NCBI GenBank assembly: GCA_003670925.1
Contig: QWQG01000040.1
Coordinates: 1 to 50,296, forward strand
From: Planctomycetota bacterium
GTDB taxonomy: Bacteria > Planctomycetota > Planctomycetia > Planctomycetales > Planctomycetaceae
Length of the DNA stretch: 50,296 nucleotides
Direction of reading: 5' to 3'
Part shown: piece by piece, positions 19,301 through 27,056 of the stretch
Layout: each line of letters opens with the position of its first letter
How positions within the stretch are numbered: the first letter of the stretch is position 1
The notes under the pieces: generated by a model
Told to the model about the DNA's origin: nothing
The model's database searches: none
What the model saw: the letters and a program-made list of their open reading frames with translations, nothing else
Position numbers and translations under genes: made by a program

Positions 19301-19683
19301 AATGACATCGGGATCGTTACCCACTCCTCTGCCGGGTGGACCTGAATCTGCAACTCTAGTTTGAGCGTGATTGCATCGCGCTCGACAGTCGCTGAAAGTT
19401 CCTGCTGCGCCAGCGTATAACGGGGCACCGTTCGCTGCTCCAAGCCGCGCAGAAGCAGTTCGTCAATGAGTCGATCACCCAGCAGTTCTCGGAGTGGAAT
19501 GAGATCGCCCGAGTCTGTTCGCAGCAGCACATCTGATTTTCCGGGCGGCGGAACGGACCCAGGCAAATTCTCTGCAGGTGCCACTGGCGGTGTCGTTGCT
19601 GCATCCTGAGCGCGCAGCATCTCAGTCCCGGTGAACCCGGACGACGAAAACAAGACGAGCAGTAGAAATCGGACAATTGGCAT
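16318..19683 (-). CDS. Large exported membrane protein of unknown function
   Basis: 1121 residues. N-terminal signal peptide (P-I-V-R-F-L-L-L-V-L-F-S-S-S-G-F), then a Pro-rich linker and a long, mostly beta-predicted ectodomain with no motif I can name. The C-terminus has three hydrophobic helices (I-P-F-V-S-L-L-L-I-S, I-V-V-P-L-L-L-S-G-C-G and L-V-M-G-S-V-F-G-V-V) and a ~50-residue polar tail. Most of the protein should therefore lie outside the cytoplasmic membrane, anchored at its C-terminus. It sits between suhB (49 bases upstream) and the ~2165-residue gene (55 bases downstream) on the same strand. The two large proteins share the signal peptide - beta ectodomain - C-terminal helix cluster plan, so they may form one assembly; that is inference. 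No Shine-Dalgarno sequence is obvious. Confidence 0.7.
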   Translation of the reverse strand: MPIVRFLLLVLFSSSGFTGTEMLRAQDAATTPPVAPAENLPGSVPPPGKSDVLLRTDSGDLIPLRELLGDRLIDELLLRGLEQRTVPRYTLAQQELSATVERDAITLKLELQIQVHPAEEWVTIPMSFGDVFVKRFDHHSDVSQAEAVPTFGEQNARQLHLFGAGLHTITLELMGKARSLVPGVRQLSLNLLTATASHAEIKFAGPVELQNLPAGSVDKPTRDDKGVRSVEFWGLAEAFNLSWSDVVQRVAQKPVIQVQNRMKLDLTTIPVNLTATQQLQISGSSISEVCVTFPEGFQLQEVDARNSSGISVLNNFERTSTSGPVTTMIRLTTPTAGALTLSFDLELVNRTFPQDIFVALPAILDANVQSGDLDILFPTGLLVQQTVVEGAQRKRVASETDLSVAATAFRMRSRESHIVLHVEETNSQFAVSPEITLKPDPQNVILVARYPINVLTGSLLDLAIYWPGYSSGEWQILPSTTRLISGKISVPLSLQQSDSETDVLQMTFPERQSGEFIVEFQAYAPLEAVRSGAIQLRCPEIRARIGQPFVLTTIESDEFSIRPISMGTGEPLPTVPTPAAAVADKSGLKSESWLHDDASIPIRLELPAQAPSVRANIQLGMQPRDSWIQVQETINFEIEHRDLASLSLLVPAGIRPTVRISGQSEILRATIDSETHWSFRLPQARRGSLTFEVNYLWTAAGKTDPMPLILPELAEVLSIEVGTEAGSGLTVQDAANWQPVYSEKFDAAWHTSQRVTTVPLGRQNGMALVSSDSPDLILARTQILGNQLLTTTLAVYDTLPNLLTVETPLNASVDAILIDQQSLTSHDALLRGNVQREKIIERGISRWTIRTLTAALPTTPTHPQVGPRIVEFRIRDRIPPQSSLWLTATLERATITGESPDVPVIWCTGSQGEFQTASVSPDFISLTHPGATLLPWGESSRFLADQQLTAILSPYPVDMQVAATQNLDKWISSSDDHDLFFGSAQSKALGLHLIPFVSLLLISAAVCVIFFVVLSVQRRIPIVVPLLLSGCGGLVAWLFVPEWISLLAPYLVMGSVFGVVSVTFQRLISDRRMRFPKSAHVGEYPTVFGYSGMLSQANMELPEPTATPSGARSDFNVSSMV

Positions 19684-19732
19684 GCCACTAGTCTACGCGG
19701 GATTTCGCGGTTGGAGAAGACGTTACGGGAAA

Positions 19733-20530
19733 TCAGCCTAAGGCGGTGACGAGTTGTTGACCGAGGAGCGTAGTGGCGGCAGACAGCAGGTCTGGAACGA
19801 AAATGTCGAATGTGCTGCCGTCTAGCTTTGTGATGGTTCCACCGGATTCAGCAACTAGCAGGGCGCCTGCGGCGACGTCCCAAGGATGCAGGCTACTGGA
19901 CCAGAAGCAGTCAATCCGACCGCTGGCCACATACGCCAGATTCAATGCCGCTGAGCCACTCCGCTGCACGGTTTGCAGTTTTGGGAGTGCATTCAGAAAA
20001 CGTTTAACGGCGGGATTCTCGCGGTCGGTTGCGACCGGCAGGCTGGCCATCCCCATGGCTGACGTGAGCTTATTTTCGCCAGAAGTTCTAATCGGCTGAC
20101 CGTTCAGCGTTGCGCCTTTACCAAAGGTGGCTGCGAATGTTTCGTTTCGCGTCGGGTCAAAAATAACACCGACTTCAATGTGATCACGAACCCAAAGTCC
20201 GATTGAAACGGCGTAATACGGAAAACCATGAACGTAATTGGACGTGCCGTCAAGTGGATCGATAATCCAAAAGACTTCAGTCGTTGCGTCACGCTCATTG
20301 AGATTTTCTTCGCCTAGAAAACCGTGTTGCGGAAACCGATTCTTCAGAGTTTGCACAATCGCCGTCTGTGACGCTTCATCAGCTTCTGTCACCAGATTGG
20401 CTCGACTCTTTTCGCGGACGGAAAAACGACCGATCCAGTCCTGAAGCACGCGACCTCCGACATGCGCCGCGTCGATGGCTGCTGAGAGGTATGCGTCTTG
20501 CGTTGAGGAGTCCGGATTTGTGCAGCTCAT
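19733..20530 (-). CDS. suhB: Inositol monophosphatase family protein
   Basis: A 265-residue Mg-dependent sugar-phosphate phosphatase. Metal-binding residues are visible: G-E-E-N at 73-76, the W-I-I-D-P-L-D-G-T-S-N signature with D91, D94, G95 and T96, and the C-terminal P-W-D-V-A-A-G with D218. Length fits the family (~260-270). The frame continues upstream to 20716, but M-S-C-T-N-P at 20530 matches the family start. Members hydrolyse inositol-1-phosphate and related substrates; SuhB in E. coli also acts in rRNA antitermination. The substrate cannot be read from the sequence. It is first in a minus-strand run with the two giant genes and divergent from cpaA. Confidence 0.88.
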   Translation of the reverse strand: MSCTNPDSSTQDAYLSAAIDAAHVGGRVLQDWIGRFSVREKSRANLVTEADEASQTAIVQTLKNRFPQHGFLGEENLNERDATTEVFWIIDPLDGTSNYVHGFPYYAVSIGLWVRDHIEVGVIFDPTRNETFAATFGKGATLNGQPIRTSGENKLTSAMGMASLPVATDRENPAVKRFLNALPKLQTVQRSGSAALNLAYVASGRIDCFWSSSLHPWDVAAGALLVAESGGTITKLDGSTFDIFVPDLLSAATTLLGQQLVTALG

Positions 20531-20747
20531 CGTTGAATTTTCATCGAGAGGGTGGGTTGAGTGGCCTTGACTGGTTGTCGTGCTTGTTCTGATTGTAGCG
20601 ATTGCGACGCCTGCGTCCTTGGTGTCGACAGATCTGCAGATGGTTTCGGCAGAAAACCAGTGAGTCGGGAAGCTTCGGAAACAACAATTGAAAAGGCGTG
20701 GTGGCAAATGAGTCACTTCGCCTTACATTCAACTGAAATGACGTGCA

Positions 20748-21287
20748 ATGTCTGAACTTACCAATGCTGAAGTCGTGTTGTTACTGTGTGTCGGCGTGTT
20801 TACGCTGGTCGCGGCGATTTCTGACCTGCGGATTCGCAAGATCCCGAACAAGATGACGGTGCCGATGTGTGTGGCAGGCATCGTCTATCAGATCGGATTC
20901 TACGGCATCGACGGTCTGTGGGCATCGCTGCTGGGATTTGCGACCGGATTCGGGATTCTGTTCGTCCTGTGGATGATCGCGACGGCAGGCGGCGGCGACG
21001 TAAAACTTATGGCCGCTCTCGGAACATGGCTGGGCTGGTTCGCGACACTCAAGGTTTTGCTGTGTAGCCTTATTTTTGTAACGACGGGCACAGTCGGGAT
21101 CGTACTCATAGGCGTGCTGTCTCAGGGCATGCGTCGGACAAAGAATCAATATCTGACAAAAAATCAAACAGGCAAAGGAGAAACGACCGAACAGCGTCAG
21201 AAGCGCCGCGTCATGGCATTTGCCGTTCCAGTCGCCTGTGCCACTTGGTGTGTCTTGGTGTTGCAATTATTCGGAAACCGAGGGTAA
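20748..21287 (+). CDS. cpaA: Prepilin peptidase, CpaA/TadV type
   Basis: A 179-residue membrane aspartic peptidase of family A24 without the cysteine domain, as in Tad/Flp systems. The two catalytic aspartates sit in the expected places: D26 in A-A-I-S-D-L-R-I-R-K-I-P-N and D84 in the G-G-G-D-V-K-L motif. About five hydrophobic segments surround them, followed by a basic hydrophilic insert and a last helix. It would cleave prepilin leaders of Flp and TadE/TadG-type pseudopilins. It is the first gene of the Tad cluster; no clear ribosome binding site is seen. Confidence 0.88.
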   Translation: MSELTNAEVVLLLCVGVFTLVAAISDLRIRKIPNKMTVPMCVAGIVYQIGFYGIDGLWASLLGFATGFGILFVLWMIATAGGGDVKLMAALGTWLGWFATLKVLLCSLIFVTTGTVGIVLIGVLSQGMRRTKNQYLTKNQTGKGETTEQRQKRRVMAFAVPVACATWCVLVLQLFGNRG

Positions 21288-21407
21288 TGACGCCTTAGCC
21301 CATCACACTCAGATTGCACGGCAGATTCTGCCGATCAACCAGAAACGCGGGCTTCGTGGTGTTGTGAGCCCCTTCGTTCAGGAACATTTTTCCAGCGAGT
21401 TCGGACC

Positions 21408-21866
21408 ATGCAAGTTTATTGCTCCAAGTCATCAAATCGCAAAGGTGCGATCTTGTCGCTGGAGTTGGTTTTGGTTTTGCCGATCTTTCTGCTGCTTATT
21501 TTTGCGATTGTCGAATTTTCCCTGCTCATGTCGGCTCAGACCCGAGTGGCCAATGCCGCGCAGAACGGCGCTCGCTTGTTAAGTGTCTGTGGCATGCCGT
21601 CGGCAGCGGCAGAAACCGAGGTTAAAGCTCGGGTCGAACAACTGCTTGGCCCGTCGTTAGCCCGGCAATGTGTGATTACAATCGAGGCGGGTAAATACGC
21701 GTCGGATCTGGGCCGTGTTTACGTTCAGGTTCCGATGCGAAATGCGTGTCCGAATTTGTTGTGGATGATCGGATTCAGCGTGGCTGATCGTTCAATCAAC
21801 TGCGACGCCGCAATGGCAATGGAACGCATCGCTTCGGTGATTGATGTTGAGATTCAGTTGCAATAA
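21408..21866 (+). CDS. tadE: TadE-like pseudopilin
   Basis: 152 residues. A short polar head (S-S-N-R-K-G-A) leads into one hydrophobic segment beginning L-S-L-E-L-V-L-V-L-P-I-F-L-L-L-I-F, with the conserved Glu inside the helix and the E-F that follows, as in TadE proteins. The remainder is a small extracytoplasmic domain (R-V-A-N-A-A-Q-N-G-A-R) with several cysteines. TadE-type minor pilins are cleaved by the CpaA/TadV peptidase and are needed for Flp pilus assembly. It sits between cpaA and cpaB in the order expected for planctomycete Tad loci. Confidence 0.82.
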   Translation: MQVYCSKSSNRKGAILSLELVLVLPIFLLLIFAIVEFSLLMSAQTRVANAAQNGARLLSVCGMPSAAAETEVKARVEQLLGPSLARQCVITIEAGKYASDLGRVYVQVPMRNACPNLLWMIGFSVADRSINCDAAMAMERIASVIDVEIQLQ

Positions 21867-22057
21867 TTTTGAGTATTGAAGCACGTGGCTTTTCGTACTG
21901 AGTATTCGGATTAACTGAGCGTAGGGATTGTGTGCTCTTCACAGCATTCGGGAAGCTGGGGTCTGACTGTCGCGTTGAAGTCTGACTGTTGCGACGACCA
22001 AATTTTATGACTCTCGAACTCCCCGTGTGTTGAACAGACTTTGACTGGAGAATCGTC

Positions 22058-23056
22058 GTGAAGCTGACACCTTGGATGCTGACTGTAGCTGCCTTTTCGA
22101 TCATTTGTCTGTTAGCAGTGACTTTTTTTGTAAAGAAACTCTGGGCGCAGGAATTGCCTCCGGCTCCGGAGGAGCCTGCTGTTCGAGCATTCCCGATGGC
22201 GATTACTGAAATTGCTCCTGGGACCGTGATCACGTTGAAGCATATTGGAAAAGGTCCGATAGGTGCGGATGTAAAGTTGGCACCGGATACAATGACCAGT
22301 CTAGATGCGATTGTGGGCCGGATTGCCAAAGAAGAGATCAAGCCGGCCGTTCCCCTCGAAGGCAAGATGTTCTACTCGGTTGGCGACTATCCAGGCTTGA
22401 AGATCGAAGATGGTAAACGCGGTGTTACGATAGACGTTGATAACGCCACTGCGGCGATTCTGAGTAACATGATCAAGATCGGAGAATATGTGGACGTGCA
22501 CATGACGAGCGATGATATCGCTGCGGCTCGGCTGCAGTCGACTAGCCGATCTACTGTGAGACGACAAACAAGTATGACTCGTACGCTTCTCAAGGGCGTC
22601 AAAGTCGTGGCCATGAATACAGGTGGTGCGGGTTCCAGCGGAACGCCTCGCAATGTCACGCTTGAATTAGATGAAAAGCAGGCACTCTACATGCTCCTTG
22701 CGCAGGAGAAGGGTCAGATCTCGTTAACCTCCAATCCTGACGGTGCTGGACCTGGTGGGGTCATCGTGGACACGGAAACTGACCGCGTCACATTGGATCA
22801 ACTGTTGGGGCTGATTGACGAACCTTCGCCAACGAATCCGTTCAAGACGGAACATTATCGTGCGGCAGGAAGGACTACGTCGTACTGGCGTGACGGCGAA
22901 CTCATTGAAGCGCCAAGCGGCAACGACGAGCCTGTGGATCCAAGTGGGCAGGGCACCGGTGGTTCTGGTGACGACATTGAGCCCAACGCAGCGCCTGCAA
23001 AGACAGTGCAAGACGTGACACAGCAACAGTTGCCTGCGGTGAGTGGCACGTTGTGA
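22058..23056 (+). CDS. cpaB: Flp pilus assembly protein CpaB/RcpC
   Basis: 332 residues from a GTG start with GGAG seven bases upstream. One N-terminal membrane helix (L-T-V-A-A-F-S-I-I-C-L-L-A-V) is followed by an SAF-type domain (~45-115, I-A-P-G-T-V-I-T and an A-V-P-L-E-G-K-M-like segment) and the RcpC domain (R-G-V-T-I-D-V-D and Y-V-D-V-H). RcpC/CpaB proteins work in the outer part of the pilus machine with the secretin. The C-terminal ~80 residues are polar and low in structure. In many Tad operons the secretin gene follows; here a TadG-like gene does. Confidence 0.87.
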   Translation: MKLTPWMLTVAAFSIICLLAVTFFVKKLWAQELPPAPEEPAVRAFPMAITEIAPGTVITLKHIGKGPIGADVKLAPDTMTSLDAIVGRIAKEEIKPAVPLEGKMFYSVGDYPGLKIEDGKRGVTIDVDNATAAILSNMIKIGEYVDVHMTSDDIAAARLQSTSRSTVRRQTSMTRTLLKGVKVVAMNTGGAGSSGTPRNVTLELDEKQALYMLLAQEKGQISLTSNPDGAGPGGVIVDTETDRVTLDQLLGLIDEPSPTNPFKTEHYRAAGRTTSYWRDGELIEAPSGNDEPVDPSGQGTGGSGDDIEPNAAPAKTVQDVTQQQLPAVSGTL

Positions 23057-23218
23057 TGGTTTTTCTTCTGCGGGGGGATGATAACTGGCAATGGCGTGAG
23101 TACGGGGCCCGGATGATCTAGACAAGCGAATGTGATGACAAACAAATGATTCGAGACGGAGCCTCGTTTCTTTGAAAGACCAATAGCTCCCTGCAAGCGG
23201 AATGCTTCAAGGTTCTAA

Positions 23219-24484
23219 ATGAAACTCATCCGATTACAAGAATTGCAACGTCGTGTGCAGGACTCACAACCTCCAGACTTTCGTTCCCGTCGCGGGACGA
23301 TGATGTTCTGGAGCGGCGGGGTATTTCTTGCGATGTTGATGATCGTGGGCTGCTTCTTAAATGTGATGTGGTTATCGTCTGTGCGATCCGAAGCGCGGCG
23401 TCATGCGGAATCAGCCGTGGTCGTGGGATGTCATGCGTATCTGTCGGATGACATCCTGCGACTATCGCAACAGCAGTTTGAGCATGATGGACGAGTCGTG
23501 CGGTCTCGGAATGCCGCAGTGGACTATATTCGTCAGTCAGGCGATCGGACTCTGAGCCGGATGATTACCGAGAACGACGTGGAGCTCAGTTCACCCGGCG
23601 CAGCAGACCACACTGGCGACAGTGGACTGACTCAATTAGCTGCCGATGTGCCTGAAGAAATTCGTGTCACATTTGGCAAAGGCGCGTCAAACGATCAGCT
23701 GCAAATGTTCTTCAGTGGCTTGCACGGTGTGCATCATGCGCGTGTGGGCGTTTCGGCAGCGGCAAAGATCGAACATGCGCCTCTCGCTTTTCTGCCGGGT
23801 GGAAATATTTCAATTCCTATGCTGCCATTCAGCATCGTCGATGAAAGCGATGGTTCGATGCAGGATGCCAGTGGACCTTGGTCAGAGCAGATTGAGTCTG
23901 GGAAAGGGGCCGACAATCTGAGCTGGAATTCGGAGCAACACACGGTGGAAAACGGTGCGGATGGACTCACGGAAATCACGCTCAAGCTTTCGCCGAATTC
24001 CCCCAATCCCAAACCTGACAGCTTTGTTTCATTGAAGTTTGCCGCAACATCTGCCACGGGTGATTCGTGCCAAACCGTGAACTGGATGCAGCACGGCGTG
24101 ACAGCGGCCGATCTCAAGACTCTAGGATTGAACCAACTGGACTTTCCGTGCACGATGTCGGTATCCCGGCTGTCCAAACCGGAATGTATTGAGATTGCGA
24201 GATGGTTACATTCACATGCAGGGCAAGCGTTTATCGTGTGTTTGTGCCGTCCGCAAGTTAGTCCAGCAGGCAGATCGAAGGAATCGGCTGTCGGCTCTGT
24301 GTCGTCGACAGTGGAGTTGAATCGTGCCGTCGCCGCCAGAGTTATGTGTTCGGGAATTTCTGCAACTGGTGAAGTTCGAATTTGTCTCCAAGCGTGTGTG
24401 CTGATTACTTCGACCGCGTTGACGTCTTGTTCGTCGCAGGTGCGATTGAATCGTTATGTTTACAGTGTTCGACTGTGTGAATGA
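23219..24484 (+). CDS. TadE/TadG-like pilus-associated protein
   Basis: 421 residues. A basic N-terminus (S-R-R-G-T-M-M-F-W) leads into one long hydrophobic segment (G-V-F-L-A-M-L-M-I-V-G-C-F-L-N-V-M-W-L), followed by an A-R-R-H-A-E-S-A-V-V-V-G segment typical of TadE/TadG pseudopilins. The large extracytoplasmic part is poorly conserved; its last ~150 residues are unusually rich in cysteine. Position between cpaB and cpaF supports a structural role in the Tad machine. No von Willebrand A domain, which full TadG proteins carry, is visible, so I call it TadG-like only. The start has only a weak AAGG upstream. Confidence 0.7.
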   Translation: MKLIRLQELQRRVQDSQPPDFRSRRGTMMFWSGGVFLAMLMIVGCFLNVMWLSSVRSEARRHAESAVVVGCHAYLSDDILRLSQQQFEHDGRVVRSRNAAVDYIRQSGDRTLSRMITENDVELSSPGAADHTGDSGLTQLAADVPEEIRVTFGKGASNDQLQMFFSGLHGVHHARVGVSAAAKIEHAPLAFLPGGNISIPMLPFSIVDESDGSMQDASGPWSEQIESGKGADNLSWNSEQHTVENGADGLTEITLKLSPNSPNPKPDSFVSLKFAATSATGDSCQTVNWMQHGVTAADLKTLGLNQLDFPCTMSVSRLSKPECIEIARWLHSHAGQAFIVCLCRPQVSPAGRSKESAVGSVSSTVELNRAVAARVMCSGISATGEVRICLQACVLITSTALTSCSSQVRLNRYVYSVRLCE

Positions 24485-24671
24485 GCATCATGCAGGTCTT
24501 GCCGTTGTTGTCTGATTATCGGAACAGGCGGCCATCAACGGCTTTCGTGTTTATTCTAGATTTTTCTGGACTGATCTTTCGATAATCGACTTAGATCGAT
24601 CGCGCTCCGTCTCCACACCAGTGGTTTTGTTGACGGCATGGCAGCCATTCATTCTGACTTGAGGACGCTTT

Positions 24672-25994
24672 ATGGCCGCTGCAAATGAAGCAATGGACAA
24701 TACGGTTCGCGATTTTCAAAAGCTGAAAACGTCGCTCCATCGTCAGATGGTTGATGTGATCGATTTCCACAAAGCAGAGGAACTGACCGAAAGCGAACTC
24801 CGCGGACAGTTGCGTTCACTGGCCGATTATCTGTGTACTCAGCAGTCGTTGAGCCTCGACACGCAGCAGCGTGAGACGATGGTGTCGGAGATTATGGATG
24901 AGATCTACGGCTTCGGCCCGATCGAGTCTCTGATGGTCGATCCGCAGGTTACCGATATTCTGATCAATGGTCCGGACAGGGTTCTGGTTGAACGTAAGGG
25001 CTTACTGGAATCAACCAACATTCGGTTTGCGGATGCAGATCATCTGATGCGGTTTATTCATCGCCTCGTCGGCCGAGCCGGCCGTCGTATCGACGAATCC
25101 AGTCCCATTGTTGACGCGCGTCTGCCGGACGGTTCACGATTCAACGCGGTGATTCCACCGCTCGCGCTCTGTGGTCCGACTGTTTCCATTCGTCGGTTCG
25201 GCCATCGCCGACTGCAGATGGAAGATATGATCAACCATGGATCCTTGGCGCCGGCCATGGCCGACTTTTTGATTCTGGCGATTCGGGGGCGCATGAATAT
25301 GATCGTCAGTGGTGGTACAGGTGCTGGCAAGACGACTTTGCTGAACTGTATGAGCCGCTTTATTCCCGATTCGCAGCGTGTGGTGACGATCGAAGAAACT
25401 GCGGAACTTAGTCTGCAGCAGACGGATGTGATTCCGTTAGAGACTCGTTTGCCCAATCTGGAAGGCAAAGGTGCTGTCACGCAACGCGATCTATTGCGAA
25501 ACGCGTTACGGATGCGACCTGACCGCATCATCGTCGGCGAATCCCGTGGCGGTGAAGTGCTGGACATGCTGCAGGCGATGAACACCGGCCATGATGGTTC
25601 GATGAGTACCGTGCACGCCAATGACACACGCGAAACTCTCGACCGACTGGAACTGATGATCGCCTTGGCTGGTGTCGATTTGCCTCCCCGCATCTCGCGA
25701 CAGTACATTGCCAATGCGATCGACATTGTGATTCACGTTGCTCGTCTGCACACGGGTGAACGCCGCGTCACGCGCATCTCGGAAGTGTCTGGACTCAAAG
25801 ACGGCGAGTACCGCATGGACGACATCTTTGTGTATCGCATGAACGGAGAAGACAAAGACGGTCGCCCCACCGGCAGTTTCTTTGCCACCGGTTATCAGCC
25901 GGTTGCGCTGCGACGCCTCGCACTGACCGGTGCGAATATCGAACAATATCTCCCGCTGTTCGAAGCCCGCGAACTGAAAATGACGGCGACCTGA
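24672..25994 (+). CDS. cpaF: Tad pilus assembly ATPase CpaF/TadA
   Basis: A 440-residue secretion ATPase of the VirB11/TadA group that powers pilus assembly from the cytoplasm. Motifs: Walker A G-G-T-G-A-G-K-T-T at 214-222, Asp box around V-T-I-E-E-T-A-E-L at 238-246, Walker B R-I-I-V-G-E at 285-290 and His box G-H-D-G-S-M-S-T-V-H-A-N at 306-317. The N-terminal domain (F-G-P-I-E-S-L, D-I-L-I-N-G-P) is also typical. A GAGG ribosome binding site precedes the ATG. Directly followed by tadB and tadC, its membrane partners. Confidence 0.95.
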   Translation: MAAANEAMDNTVRDFQKLKTSLHRQMVDVIDFHKAEELTESELRGQLRSLADYLCTQQSLSLDTQQRETMVSEIMDEIYGFGPIESLMVDPQVTDILINGPDRVLVERKGLLESTNIRFADADHLMRFIHRLVGRAGRRIDESSPIVDARLPDGSRFNAVIPPLALCGPTVSIRRFGHRRLQMEDMINHGSLAPAMADFLILAIRGRMNMIVSGGTGAGKTTLLNCMSRFIPDSQRVVTIEETAELSLQQTDVIPLETRLPNLEGKGAVTQRDLLRNALRMRPDRIIVGESRGGEVLDMLQAMNTGHDGSMSTVHANDTRETLDRLELMIALAGVDLPPRISRQYIANAIDIVIHVARLHTGERRVTRISEVSGLKDGEYRMDDIFVYRMNGEDKDGRPTGSFFATGYQPVALRRLALTGANIEQYLPLFEARELKMTAT

Positions 25995-26061
25995 CCACAG
26001 CAGTCCGCTCACTGTCGCTGCGATGTTGAACATAGTTTTAGCTACCTCGGAAACAGACGTC

Positions 26062-26925
26062 ATGATCGCACCCCATCATCCTTTATCGAGTCTGGAACGA
26101 CGGCCTGAGTTTGCAGGTCTGCTCCGCGAGAATCAACAGTTCGCAACTGGTTCCGGAAAGGGGATCGGCGAATCCATTAACGGCTGGTTCGATCGTCTTA
26201 TGCTGCAGTCGGGAATTCACACGTCCCCGATGCTCTGGCTGGGATTTTGTCTGTTATCAGCGTTGACATTCGGTGGCATGTCACTCGTGCTCCTTGAGAA
26301 TCCTGTCCCAGTTATGTTCCTCAGTGCTTTTGGTTTGCTGTTGCCGGTCGGCATCGCGATCGTCCTGCGAACCCGCCGACAAAGTGCCATCGTGACGCAA
26401 TTGCCTGGCATGACTGATGAACTGGCCCGTAGCGCGCGAGCAGGGCGTAATCTGGAGCAGTCTTTAATGCTTGTGGCGGGCGACACGCCGGCTCCTCTGG
26501 GAAATGAACTCAAGATCAGCGCCCGCCGGATGGAGATGGGGCTGGATGTTGCAAGTTCTGTACGTGACCTTGCTGACCGCACCGGGGTGTCAACCCTGAC
26601 AATGTTCTCATCGGCCTTAGCATTGCACCAAGACACCGGTGGTGACCTGATCGTAGTCTTGGAGCGACTGGGAGCGTCTGTACGCGATCGGCAGCACTTT
26701 ATCGCCCGGCAACAAGCTGCCACTGTGAGCAGTCGCTGGGCCGCGCTCATGATGATCAGCATCCCGTTTATCGTATTGACGATTTATTCAGCGTGGTATC
26801 CAAGTTATTTCGAAACACTTACAAGTTCCAAGGCGGGCCAGATATCCTTTTGGGGTGGCGTCACGGGGCTCCTCACCGGCAGTTTAATCGTGCAGCGGAT
26901 TTTGGGGCGAACTACAAGGTTCTGA
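26062..26925 (+). CDS. tadB: Tad inner-membrane platform protein TadB
   Basis: About 287 residues from ATG 26062; an ATG at 26023 in the same frame lacks a ribosome binding site, while GGAAA lies upstream of 26062. Two hydrophobic helices (L-W-L-G-F-C-L-L-S-A-L and V-M-F-L-S-A-F-G-L-L-L) precede a type II secretion F domain (L-P-G-M-T-D-E-L-A-R-S-A-R-A-G, then the T-G-G-D-L motif) and a C-terminal helix pair. TadB and TadC together form the platform that couples the ATPase to pilin insertion. The opening of the gene is less conserved, so the exact start is uncertain. Confidence 0.87.
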   Translation: MIAPHHPLSSLERRPEFAGLLRENQQFATGSGKGIGESINGWFDRLMLQSGIHTSPMLWLGFCLLSALTFGGMSLVLLENPVPVMFLSAFGLLLPVGIAIVLRTRRQSAIVTQLPGMTDELARSARAGRNLEQSLMLVAGDTPAPLGNELKISARRMEMGLDVASSVRDLADRTGVSTLTMFSSALALHQDTGGDLIVVLERLGASVRDRQHFIARQQAATVSSRWAALMMISIPFIVLTIYSAWYPSYFETLTSSKAGQISFWGGVTGLLTGSLIVQRILGRTTRF

Positions 26926-26956
26926 TGCCGCTTCAGGCGGTTTCAGAATTTGACAG

Positions 26957-26977
26957 ACAGACATCCTTCGTGTCTGT
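26957..26977. repeat. Perfect stem-loop between tadB and tadC
   Basis: ACAGACA and TGTCTGT form a perfect 7-bp stem around a 7-base loop (TCCTTCG) in the 131-base gap between the two genes. No T-run follows, so an mRNA-stability or attenuating hairpin is more likely than a terminator. Function is inferred only from position. Confidence 0.3.
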
Positions 26978-27056
26978 TGAATCCCTCGTCTTGAGGAAAT
27001 TTTAGACCTGCTCGCATCGGAACGACTGAGGCGGCAGGGCGTGTGGAGCAAAGCAT

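Noticed and set aside
20531-20747. Searched for a Flp pilin or regulator gene between suhB and cpaA
   Set aside because: Only short, non-conserved frames; no pilin-like E-Y helix.
23148-23180. Possible terminator after cpaB (CGAG/CTCG with TTTCTTT)
   Set aside because: Stem of only four base pairs and the T-run is broken; the operon appears to continue.
25058-25726. 222-codon minus-strand frame over cpaF
   Set aside because: Ser/Arg-rich shadow of the ATPase gene, no features of its own.
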